From positions 1-64,000 of the forward strand of contig NZ_BNCD01000001.1 of NCBI RefSeq assembly GCF_014656295.1: a DNA stretch of 64,000 nucleotides, read 5' to 3'. The notes below the pieces were generated by a model that was not told the origin of the DNA, did not search any database, and saw nothing but the letters and a program-made list of their open reading frames with translations. Positions 40,988 through 49,121 of the stretch are shown in pieces; the first letter of the stretch is position 1; each line of letters starts with the position of its first letter. The DNA comes from Streptomyces sulfonofaciens (GTDB taxonomy: Bacteria; Actinomycetota; Actinomycetes; Streptomycetales; Streptomycetaceae). The position numbers and the translations under genes were made by a program.

Positions 40988-43936
40988 ATGAGCGGTGTAC
41001 CGCGAGTACCGGAGCAGCGGCTTCCGGCCGCGGGGCCCGACCCCGCGCGGCCGGTGCTGCGCTTCAGCGTGCTCGGTCCGGTGCGCGCCTGGCGCGAAGG
41101 CGAGCCCCTGTCCATGGGCTCGCCCCAGCAGCAGGCCCTGCTGGCCGCGCTGCTGCTGCGCGACGGCCGCACCGCGACCGCGCCGGAGCTGATCGACGCG
41201 CTGTGGGGCACCCAGCCGCCGTCCCAGGCGCTGGCCGCGGTGCGCACGTACGCCTCCAGGCTGCGCAAGATCCTGGGCCCTGGCGTGCTGGTCAGCGAGG
41301 CCGGCGGCTACGCGATCCGGGTCGGCGCCGAGGCGCTGGACCTGTCGAGCGCCGAGGAGTTGTGGGCCGAGGCCCAGAAGTCGCGTGGCACGGGCGACCC
41401 GGCGCACGCCAGGCATCTCGTCAACCAGGTCCTCGACCTGTGGGACGGCGAGCCGCTGGCGAACGTGCCGGGCCCGTACGCGGACACCCAGCGCACCCGT
41501 CTGGAGGAGTGGCGGCTGCAACTGCTGGAGAGCCGCCTGGACATGGACCTGGAGCAGGGCCGGCACGCGGAGGCGGTCTCGGAGCTGACGGCGCTGACGG
41601 CCGCGCACCCGCTGCGCGAGCGGCTGCGCGAGCTGCTGATGCTGGCGCTGTACCGCAGTGGGCGGCAGGCCGAGGCGCTGGCCGTGTTCGCCGACACCCG
41701 GCGGCTGCTCGCCGAGGAGCTCGGCGTCGACCCGCGGGCCGGGCTCCAGGACCTCCAGCAGCGCATCCTGCGCGCCGATCCCGGTCTCACGGAGCCCGTC
41801 TCGACCGCGGTGGAACCGGTCGCCACCCCGGTGCGGCCCGCCCAGTTGCCCGCCACCGTGCCCGACTTCACCGGCCGCAGGGCCTTCGTCTCGGAGCTGA
41901 CCGAGGTGCTGGCCACGGCCGAGGGCCGGGTGATGGTGGTCTCCGCGCTGGCCGGTATCGGAGGCGTCGGGAAGACCACCCTCGCGGTGCACGTCGCGCA
42001 CGCCGCGCGCACCGCCTTCCCGGACGGCCAGCTCTACGTGGACCTCCAGGGCACCAACACCCGGGCGGCCGAGCCCGAAGCGGTCCTCGGCGCCTTCCTG
42101 CGGGCCCTCGGCACCGCGGAGTCGGCCATCCCCGACACCCTGGACGAGCGGGCCGCGCTGTACCGCTCGGTACTGGACGGCCGCCGTGTGCTGGTGCTGC
42201 TCGACAACGCCCACGACGCGGCCCAGGTGCGTCCGCTGCTGCCCGGCACCGAGGGCTGCGCCGCCCTGATCACCTCCCGGGTGCGGATGGTCGACCTGGC
42301 GGGCGCGCACCTGGTCGACCTGGACGTGATGTCGCCCGACGAGGCCCTCCAGCTCTTCACGAAGATCGTGGGCATGGAGCGGGTGGCCTCGGAGCGCGAG
42401 GCGGCCCTCGACGTGGTCGCGGCCTGCGGCTTCCTGCCGCTGGCGATCCGCATCGCGGCGTCCAGACTCGCGGCACGCCGCACCTGGACGGTCACCCTGC
42501 TCGCCGCGAAGCTCGCCGACGAACGGCTCAGGCTGGACGAGTTGCAGGCCGGCGACCTGGCCGTGAAGGCCACCTTCGAGCTGGGCTACGGCCAGTTGGA
42601 GCGCACCCAGGCGCGGGCGTTCCGGCTGCTCGGCCTCGCCGACGGCCCCGACGTCTCGCTGGCCGCCGCGGCCGCGCTGCTCGACCTTCCCGTGCCGTAC
42701 GCCGAGAAGCTCCTGGAGACGCTGGTCGACACGTCCCTGCTGGAGTCCGCAGCGCCGGGCCGCTACCGCTTCCACGATCTGGTGCGCCTGTACGCCCGCT
42801 CCTGCGCCGAGCGCGACGAGCCGTCCGCCGAGCGGGCCGCCGCGCTCTCCAGGCTGCTGGACTTCTACCTGGTCACGGCCGTGGGCGTGTACGCGATCGA
42901 GCGCCCGGGCGACCGCCTCGTGGACCATCTGGAGCGCACCGAGTACCCGGGGCTGGTCTTCCCCGACCGGGACGCCGCCCTCGACTGGCTGTTCACGGAG
43001 TCGGACTGCCTGCTGGCCTGTGTGCAGCAGTGCGCCGCGGGCCCGAGCCTGCGCCGCGCGACGGGCCTGCTGATGGCGTCCACCGACCTCGCCGAGTCCG
43101 GCGCGAACTCCCGCCGCTACGAGGCGGCGGCGATCGCCGTGGGCAAGGCGGCGCAGCGGGCCGGCGACTTCCTGGCGGAGGGCCGGGCCCGTACGGTCCT
43201 CGCGCACGTCTACAGCCTCACGGGGCGCTTCCGGGAGGCCGAGGACGAGGCGGTGCTCGCCCTGAAGGCCGGCACCGCGGCCGAGGACCCGCTGCCCATC
43301 GCGCGGGTGCCCAACCAGCGCGGCATCATCGCCCTCTACGAGCACCGCTACGAGGACGCGTCGGCCCATCTGCGGCAGGCGATCGAGGCCTTCCGCGACG
43401 ACCTCAACCGCTCGGGCGAGGCCGCCGCGCTGTGCAACCTGTCCCGGGTGCACCTCGAACTCGGGGAGATCTCCAGCGCGGTGGACCTCGCGTTGCAGGG
43501 CGTGCACATCTACGCCAGCCTGGGCGCGAGCCTCAGGCTGGCCAACGGCAAGTACGCGCTCGGCGTCGGCCTCACACAGGCGGGCCGGCCCGAGGAGGCG
43601 CTGGTGCAGCTCACGGACGCGCTGGACACCTTCCACGAGAGCCGGCAGCCGCTGTGGGAGGGCATGGCCCACTTCCGGCTGGCCGAGGCGCACCTGGCCG
43701 CGGCCCGGCCGGCCCGCGCCGCGGAACACGCCGAGCAGGCACTGGCGTTGCGGGGTATCGGAGGGGAGTGGCGACGGGGCATGATGCTCACTGTGCTCGG
43801 CAGGGCACTGACGAGGATCAGTCAGACCGTCCGTGCGGAGGCGTGCTGGCGCGAGGCGCTGTCGATCTATGATCGCCTGGGCTCGCCGGAGGCCGCGGAG
43901 GTGCGTGCCCTGCTCAGGGCCACGACGGCCCCTTAG
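40988..43936 (+). CDS. afsR: AfsR: SARP/NB-ARC/TPR global antibiotic regulator
   Basis: This protein has 982 residues from the ATG at 40988 (AGGGGG six bases upstream); a GTG five codons earlier is possible. The order is a SARP DNA-binding domain (LRFSVLGPVRAWREGEPL to about 95), a bacterial activation domain with LGVDPRAGLQDL at about 250, and an NB-ARC ATPase with Walker A GIGGVGKTT at about 323-331 and LVLLDNAHD as Walker B. TPR repeats fill the C-terminal third. This matches S. coelicolor AfsR (993 residues), which is phosphorylated by AfsK, binds the afsS promoter and raises actinorhodin and other antibiotics. afsS follows 211 bases downstream and afsK is about 10 kb away. Confidence 0.93.
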   Translation: MSGVPRVPEQRLPAAGPDPARPVLRFSVLGPVRAWREGEPLSMGSPQQQALLAALLLRDGRTATAPELIDALWGTQPPSQALAAVRTYASRLRKILGPGVLVSEAGGYAIRVGAEALDLSSAEELWAEAQKSRGTGDPAHARHLVNQVLDLWDGEPLANVPGPYADTQRTRLEEWRLQLLESRLDMDLEQGRHAEAVSELTALTAAHPLRERLRELLMLALYRSGRQAEALAVFADTRRLLAEELGVDPRAGLQDLQQRILRADPGLTEPVSTAVEPVATPVRPAQLPATVPDFTGRRAFVSELTEVLATAEGRVMVVSALAGIGGVGKTTLAVHVAHAARTAFPDGQLYVDLQGTNTRAAEPEAVLGAFLRALGTAESAIPDTLDERAALYRSVLDGRRVLVLLDNAHDAAQVRPLLPGTEGCAALITSRVRMVDLAGAHLVDLDVMSPDEALQLFTKIVGMERVASEREAALDVVAACGFLPLAIRIAASRLAARRTWTVTLLAAKLADERLRLDELQAGDLAVKATFELGYGQLERTQARAFRLLGLADGPDVSLAAAAALLDLPVPYAEKLLETLVDTSLLESAAPGRYRFHDLVRLYARSCAERDEPSAERAAALSRLLDFYLVTAVGVYAIERPGDRLVDHLERTEYPGLVFPDRDAALDWLFTESDCLLACVQQCAAGPSLRRATGLLMASTDLAESGANSRRYEAAAIAVGKAAQRAGDFLAEGRARTVLAHVYSLTGRFREAEDEAVLALKAGTAAEDPLPIARVPNQRGIIALYEHRYEDASAHLRQAIEAFRDDLNRSGEAAALCNLSRVHLELGEISSAVDLALQGVHIYASLGASLRLANGKYALGVGLTQAGRPEEALVQLTDALDTFHESRQPLWEGMAHFRLAEAHLAAARPARAAEHAEQALALRGIGGEWRRGMMLTVLGRALTRISQTVRAEACWREALSIYDRLGSPEAAEVRALLRATTAP

Positions 43937-43964
43937 CAGACTCGGGGCCTTCGCGGGGCCCGAT

Positions 43965-43981
43965 CGTTCATCATTCGTTTA
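43965..43981 (+). promoter_or_regulatory. AfsR (and PhoP) binding repeats in the afsS promoter
   Basis: CGTTCA at 43965 and CGTTTA at 43976 are direct repeats 11 bases apart, one DNA turn, the spacing SARP regulators need. In S. coelicolor AfsR binds such CGTTCA repeats overlapping the afsS -35 region. PhoP boxes (GTTCAYC repeats) overlap them, linking phosphate to antibiotic control. The match here is to both patterns (GTTCATC, GTTTATC). Confidence 0.65.
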
Positions 43982-44147
43982 TCGACTCCCGGCACCCTCT
44001 TCTGTGTCGATCCGTCGCAGTCGGGGGGCAGACGGATCGCCGCGGCCTCACCGCTAAGGTGATCGGCCCGGAGCAGCACCCGGCGGTCCTCGGGGGAGTC
44101 GCCGGGTGGTGCTTCCCGCCCCACCATGCCGAGTTCAGGAGTTAGCG

Positions 44148-44426
44148 ATGAGCGTCGAAGAGAAGCTCGGACCGATCACGACCGAGGACGAGCACGCGGG
44201 CAGCGAACCGCTGAAGACGCTGGACGAGCACGCGGGAAGCGAACCGGCCGTCCTCGACGAGCACGCGGGCAGCGAACCGCTGAAGGTCCTCGACGAGCAC
44301 GCAGGAAGCGAACCCGCCGTCCTCGACGAGCACGCGGGCAGCGAACCGCTGAAGGTCCTCGACGAGCACGCAGGAAGCGAGCACCCCACCGTTCTCGACG
44401 AGCACGCGGGCAGCGAGCACGCCTGA
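44148..44426 (+). CDS. afsS: AfsS: repeat-containing activator of antibiotic production
   Basis: This protein has 92 residues from the ATG at 44148, about six bases after CAGGAG. After MSVEEKLGPITTE the whole protein is seven copies of DEHAGSE, joined by PLKT, PAV, PLKV, PAV, PLKV and HPTV linkers, with alternating PLK and PAV versions. S. coelicolor AfsS has 63 residues with fewer DEHA-type repeats, so this one is expanded. AfsS raises transcription of pathway activators through an unknown mechanism. It is acidic, with no Cys or signal peptide. It is transcribed after afsR from an AfsR-dependent promoter and ends at a strong hairpin. Confidence 0.9.
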   Translation: MSVEEKLGPITTEDEHAGSEPLKTLDEHAGSEPAVLDEHAGSEPLKVLDEHAGSEPAVLDEHAGSEPLKVLDEHAGSEHPTVLDEHAGSEHA

Positions 44427-44492
44427 TCCACAGCGCGGGCGGGGCAGAACCCGCCGCACAGGTCAACCAGGGGAACACACCCTGCCGGAGAA

Positions 44493-44529
44493 CGGCCGCG
44501 GCGGCGCGGAGGGGGAGCCGCCGCGGCCG
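44493..44529. terminator. Hairpin terminator of afsS
   Basis: CGGCCGCGGCGGC at 44493 pairs with GCCGCCGCGGCCG ending at 44529 around an 11-base loop, 66 bases after the afsS stop. Confidence 0.75.
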
Positions 44530-44906
44530 TCGTGCGTCCGGACCCGTGCCGGGGCACCGGTACGACGCGCCCCCGCCCGCCCGGCCGCCTCGGCCCGCGG
44601 ACGAGGGGCGCGGCGCGTGTGCGGGCGGGCCCGCGGGGCGGACACCGCCGGCGGACGATCCGCGCGACGCCGCGGCCGGGGCCGCCCAATGGATCGGTGA
44701 ATAAAATGCCGACGCGTCCGCGATGTGCCGCCGGAATATCGAGAAGCTCAAAAAGAGATGGAAATCCAGGCAATGAGATATTCCATAGGAAATGCCTTGA
44801 CCTGGCCTTTTGAGCAATTACTAACCGGGACGATCATCTTTCCCCATGTGATAGAATACAGCCTCATCATTACGATCAGGCCGGATTAGTTCACGCTAGG
44901 AACCCC
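44530..44906. other. A+T-rich leader of the leucyl-tRNA synthetase gene
   Basis: About 375 bases. From 44700 to 44900 the composition falls sharply below that of the surroundings. I looked for a T-box (AGGGTGG-type motif) and for a run of Leu codons in a leader peptide and found neither. Possible promoters are listed separately. Confidence 0.5.
44797..44857 (+). promoter_or_regulatory. Possible promoters of the leuS-like gene
   Basis: TTGACC at 44797 is followed after 16 bases by TACTAA (44819-44824). A second -10-like TAGAAT lies at 44852-44857, 50 bases before the start codon. Both are in the A+T-rich leader. Confidence 0.45.
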
Positions 44907-47372
44907 ATGACCGAGGTCACCCCATCCACGCCATTCGATCCCCGCGCGATCGAAAGGCGTTGGCAGCAGGTCTGGCTCGAGGAGCGAAGCTGGGAGGTCT
45001 CGAACTCCCAGCCCGCCGACAAGCGGGCGTACGTCCTTGAGATGCTCCCCTACACGAGCGGGGAACCCCATGTGGGGCACCTCAAGAACTACTCGGTCGG
45101 GGACGCCGTCGCCCACTTCCTGCGCCGCCAGGGCTATTACGTGCTGCACCCGATGGGATTCGACGCCTTCGGCCTGCCCGCGGAGAACCACGCGATCCGC
45201 ACCCACAAGCACCCGCGGATCTCCACCGACGAGTCCATCGCGTCCTTCCGCGAGCAGTTCAGGCAGTGGGGCGTCTCGATCGACTGGACGCGCGAGATCA
45301 GCACGCACCAGCCGTCGTACTACCGCTGGACACAGTGGATCTTCCTCCAGCTCTACAAGCACAATCTGGCCTACCGCAAGCGCTCCGCCGTCAACTGGTG
45401 CCCGCAGGACGCCACCGTCCTGGCGAACGAGCAGGTCGTCGACGGCCACTGCGAGCGCTGCGGCAGCCTGGTGGAGCTGAAGCAACTGGAGCAGTGGTTC
45501 TTCCGGATCACCGACTACGCCGAGCGGCTGCTGCGTGACCTGGACGGCCTGGACTGGCCCGAGCACGTCAAGACCATGCAGCGGGCCTGGATCGGCCGCT
45601 CCGAGGGTGCCGGCGTCACTTTCAAGGTCGCGGAGCAGCCCCGGGAGATCCGGGTCTTCACCACCCGCCCGGACACCCTGTACGGCGTCACCTTCCTGGC
45701 CCTGTCCCCCGAGCACCCGGACCTGGACAAGCTCACGGAGGGCACGCCGCAGGAGGCCGCGGTCCGCGAGTACGTGAACGCCGCACGCCGCGCGGGGCAC
45801 GCCGAGCGCGGCAACGACGACCGGCCCAAGACGGGCGTCTTCACCGGCCGGCACGCCGTCCACCCGCTGACCGAGCAGAAGATCCCGATCGTGGTCGCCG
45901 ACTACGTGCTGATGGAGTACGGCACCGGCGCCATCATGGGCGTCCCCGCGCACGACGAGCGGGACTACCAGCTCGCCAGGGCCATCGACCTGCCCATCCG
46001 GCCGGTGATCGCGCTGGACGGCGGTGACACCCCCGAACTGCCCTTCAGCGGCCGGGGCACGGCCGTGAACTCCGGCGAGTTCGACGGCACGCCCAGCCGC
46101 GAGGCCGCGTCCGCGATCACCGAGCGGCTGGCCGGGCTCGGCCAGGGCGAGTCCGTCGTCAGCTACAAGCTGCGCGACTGGCTGCTGTCCCGCCAGCGGT
46201 ACTGGGGCTGCCCCATCCCGATCGTGTACTGCGACGGCTGCGGCCTGGTGCCGGTGCCCGAGGAGGAACTGCCGGTCCACCTGCCGGACATCGAGGACTA
46301 CGCCCCCAAGGGCAAGTCGCCGCTGGCCGCCGCCGAGGACTGGGTGCGCACGTCCTGCCCGAAGTGCGGCGGCGAGGCGCGCCGCGAGACCGACACCATG
46401 GACACCTTCGTCGACTCGTCCTGGTACTACCTGCGCTACTGCGACCCGGACAACGACTCCGCGCCCTTCAGCCAGGAGGCCATGCGCGCCTGGATGCCGG
46501 TGGACCAGTACATCGGCGGCGTGGAGCACGCGATCCTCCACCTGCTGTACTCGCGCTTCCTGGTGAAGGCGCTCGCCGACTTCGGTCATCTGCCGGTGCA
46601 GGAGCCCTTCGGGAAGCTCTTCACCCAGGGCATGATCACCAAGGACGGCGCCAAGATGTCCAAGTCCAAGGGCAACGTCGTCTCGCCCCGGACCATCATC
46701 GAGAAGTACGGCGCCGACACCGCCCGCTGCTACGTCCTGTTCATGGGCCCGCCCGAGCAGGGCGCTGACTGGTCGGACGAGGGCCTGGAAGGCGTGCACC
46801 GCTTCTTCAGGCGCGTGTGGCGCTACACCGACGAGATCACCGGCACCGGCGCCGAGGTGATCGGCAGGGCCGAGGACCCCGAGCGCGACCTCGCGCTGCG
46901 CCGGCGCACGGCGTGGGCGATCAACAAGGTCACCGAGGACATGTCGGGGAAGTTCGCCTTCAACACGGCCATCGCCGCGCTGATGACGCTCTCGAACGAC
47001 TGCAGCAAGGCCCTCCAGGACGGCATCCGCAGGGAGACCGTCACCGAGGCGGTGAGCACGCTGGCGTCCCTGCTGCTGCCCTTCGCGCCGCACCTGGCCA
47101 GCGAGGTCTACCACCGGCTGACCGGCAAGCAGGTCTGGAAGGAGCCGTGGCCCGTCGCCGACGAGTCGCTGCTCCAGACCGAGACGATCGAGCTGATCGT
47201 CCAGGTCAACGCCAAGACCCGGGGCCGCGTCAGCGTCCCGGCCGGCGCCTCCGAGGACGACATCAGAAAGACCGTCCGGGCGACCTCGCTCATCCAGCGG
47301 GAGGTCGGCGACCGGACCGTCAAGCGCATCATCGTCGTCCCCGGCCGCCTGGTGAACGTCCTGGTCGGCTGA
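44907..47372 (+). CDS. leuS: Leucyl-tRNA synthetase (compact form, probably a second copy)
   Basis: This 821-residue class I synthetase is complete. HVGH is at 55-58, the CP1 editing domain shows TTRPDT near 252 and YGTGAIMGVPAHDERD near 335-351, zinc-type Cys clusters are CERCG and CPKCGG, and KMSKSKG is near 583. The C-terminal domain ends VPGRLVNVLVG. It charges tRNA-Leu and appears able to edit. The main Streptomyces LeuRS (S. coelicolor SCO2571, from memory) is about 950 residues and lies elsewhere, so this compact gene inside the afs region is likely an additional copy. Second synthetases often protect against an inhibitor of the normal enzyme. A+T-rich leader DNA suggests lateral arrival. 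Confidence 0.9.
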   Translation: MTEVTPSTPFDPRAIERRWQQVWLEERSWEVSNSQPADKRAYVLEMLPYTSGEPHVGHLKNYSVGDAVAHFLRRQGYYVLHPMGFDAFGLPAENHAIRTHKHPRISTDESIASFREQFRQWGVSIDWTREISTHQPSYYRWTQWIFLQLYKHNLAYRKRSAVNWCPQDATVLANEQVVDGHCERCGSLVELKQLEQWFFRITDYAERLLRDLDGLDWPEHVKTMQRAWIGRSEGAGVTFKVAEQPREIRVFTTRPDTLYGVTFLALSPEHPDLDKLTEGTPQEAAVREYVNAARRAGHAERGNDDRPKTGVFTGRHAVHPLTEQKIPIVVADYVLMEYGTGAIMGVPAHDERDYQLARAIDLPIRPVIALDGGDTPELPFSGRGTAVNSGEFDGTPSREAASAITERLAGLGQGESVVSYKLRDWLLSRQRYWGCPIPIVYCDGCGLVPVPEEELPVHLPDIEDYAPKGKSPLAAAEDWVRTSCPKCGGEARRETDTMDTFVDSSWYYLRYCDPDNDSAPFSQEAMRAWMPVDQYIGGVEHAILHLLYSRFLVKALADFGHLPVQEPFGKLFTQGMITKDGAKMSKSKGNVVSPRTIIEKYGADTARCYVLFMGPPEQGADWSDEGLEGVHRFFRRVWRYTDEITGTGAEVIGRAEDPERDLALRRRTAWAINKVTEDMSGKFAFNTAIAALMTLSNDCSKALQDGIRRETVTEAVSTLASLLLPFAPHLASEVYHRLTGKQVWKEPWPVADESLLQTETIELIVQVNAKTRGRVSVPAGASEDDIRKTVRATSLIQREVGDRTVKRIIVVPGRLVNVLVG

Positions 47373-47421
47373 GGGGCCCGCCCGGGGCCCCGGCAGGCCG
47401 AGGACCCGGCACGGCACCTTC

Positions 47422-47459
47422 GCGGGGGCCGCGCACCGCCACCGGTGCGCGGCCCCCGC
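47422..47459. terminator. Bidirectional terminator between leuS and the phospholipase-D-like gene
   Basis: GCGGGGGCCGCGCACC pairs with GGTGCGCGGCCCCCGC across six bases, between convergent genes. Confidence 0.8.
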
Positions 47460-47522
47460 CGCTTGCCTGCCCCCCGCCGTTTGCCGGGCCCCGCTGTTTG
47501 CCGACGCCCGCCGGCAAGGGCG

Positions 47523-48728
47523 TCAGGACCCCGTGCAGTAGTCCATCAGCCGGTCGTGGTCGGCCTGGTACGCGTCGTAGACCGCGGCGTCGTCCACCTT
47601 CAGCAGGGCCTCGTCGTTGTCGCGCAGCGCGCCGTAGGTGTAGTTGTGGCTGCCGGTGAAGACGAGTGCGCGGCCCGCCCTGCCGTCGTAGGTGCCCTTC
47701 ACGAGCAGGTACTTGGAGTGCACGCCGATGCCGGTGGGGCCGTCGTCGCACTCGACGCGCCGGGCGAGCCTGCCGGAGACGATCTCCTCCACGGCGGGCG
47801 GCAGGTGGGGCGTGCCGTTCGGGTCGGTGTGGCCGTCGAACGCGAGGCTCACGGTGCAGCCCGCCGCCTGGAGGTCGACGAGCTTCTGCGCCACCTGGGT
47901 GCGGGTGAAGGCGAACATCGCCACGCGTATCTGCGTGCCGCCGGCACAGTCCACGTTGTCCAGGATCAGCTTGACGGTGTCCGTGGCCGGGTCCGTGGTG
48001 GGCGTCGTGCCGGACCTCTCGTGGCGCGGGAAGAAGTAGTCCTTGTACGGGCCGCTGGTGGTGGTCCTGTAGTAGTCTGTGAGGCCGCTCGCGGCCGAGC
48101 CGTACTCCACCAGGTCGTCGAAGTAGGCCGTGTAGCTGCCGTAGAGGGTCGCGTCCGACAGCGTCACCGCGTTGTTGAAGAGGTCGGTGCGCTGGGTGCT
48201 CGTCATGTTGGCGGAGGTCTGCACCACCACGTTGCTCTCCCCGCCCACCTGCGAGAACAGGAAGAACTTGTTGTGGTTGATGCCGCCGCGGTCGGCGATG
48301 CAGGCCCGGCCCGCGGGGCAGGCGAGCACCCACGACGCCTTCGAGCGGTCGGTGCCGAGCCCCGACTGGAGCGTGGGGTACTCGGTGCCGTCCAGGCCCA
48401 GGGTGTAGTGGTCGACGACGACCTTGACCGCGACACCGCGCCGCGCGGCGGCCACCAGCGCGTCGGCGACCGGGTCGTCGGTGAACCCGTACATCGACAC
48501 CCTGATCTCGGTTCCGGCTGCGGTGCCCTCGATCAGTGCGAGCACGTAGTCGCGTATCCGGCTCTGGTCGGTCGCCGAGCCCGCCGGATCGTTGAAGACG
48601 GCCGGGGCGGTCGCGGTCGTCGTAGTCGCCGCGGTGGCGGCGGCCTGCGCGTTCGGCGGTAAGGCCAGCAGGGCGGCGGGAAGGAGGGCCGCGGCGAGTC
48701 CCAGGCGCCGGACGGTGGATCTGTGCAC
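47523..48728 (-). CDS. Secreted phospholipase-D-like protein
   Basis: This protein has 401 residues from the GTG at 48728 (GGGAG upstream). The signal peptide runs from HRSTVRRLGLAAALLPAALLALPPNAQA to a probable cut after AQA. Two PLD half-domains follow. The first contains HNKFFLF and QTSANMT, and the second VHSKYLLVKG with TGSHNYTYGAL. The HxK motifs are the two catalytic halves, though the Asp of the classical HKD is replaced by later polar residues. Members cleave phosphodiesters of lipids or nucleic acids outside the cell, and the substrate is not clear. A region of the same strand (acetamidase, acyl-CoA ligase) follows upstream with wide gaps. Confidence 0.83.
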   Translation of the reverse strand: MHRSTVRRLGLAAALLPAALLALPPNAQAAATAATTTTATAPAVFNDPAGSATDQSRIRDYVLALIEGTAAGTEIRVSMYGFTDDPVADALVAAARRGVAVKVVVDHYTLGLDGTEYPTLQSGLGTDRSKASWVLACPAGRACIADRGGINHNKFFLFSQVGGESNVVVQTSANMTSTQRTDLFNNAVTLSDATLYGSYTAYFDDLVEYGSAASGLTDYYRTTTSGPYKDYFFPRHERSGTTPTTDPATDTVKLILDNVDCAGGTQIRVAMFAFTRTQVAQKLVDLQAAGCTVSLAFDGHTDPNGTPHLPPAVEEIVSGRLARRVECDDGPTGIGVHSKYLLVKGTYDGRAGRALVFTGSHNYTYGALRDNDEALLKVDDAAVYDAYQADHDRLMDYCTGS

Positions 48729-49121
48729 CGGTGTGCTCCCTTCGGGTCCGGCTCCCGGAGTCGGCGGCCCGCGGGGGTGGCGTGTGGGGCGAAGGCGCGC
48801 GGGTGGCGCCCGGGCACACCGCACGGAGCGCCCCGAGGGCCGCCGGCGGGCCCCGGGAGCCCGCACGGAAATGGCAACGGAGTCTCCCAGGTCCCCGGGG
48901 CCGCGGGAATACGCCGACGAGTGGTGGTAAGCGGCGTTCCGGTTGGCCGGCGGGGCGGCCGGGCGGACGGCCGGTGCACCCGGCCCGCGTGCACCGGTCG
49001 CCGCGGCGCGGCACGTCCGCCGGCGGCGCCCGGTGGGAGCTGGGGCCCACCGGAGCCGCGGAAACGGTCACAGGGACTGCCCCACCGTGGCGGCACGCGA
49101 GGACGGTCCGTCACCCGCAGA
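48729..49121. other. Intergenic gap between the PLD-like and acetamidase genes
   Basis: About 390 bases of very G+C-rich DNA with open but unsupported frames. No repeats or hairpins stand out. Confidence 0.4.

Noticed and set aside
44530..44906. Possible T-box riboswitch or Leu-rich leader peptide before leuS
   Set aside because: No T-box consensus, no specifier-type stem and no short frame with a run of Leu codons were found.
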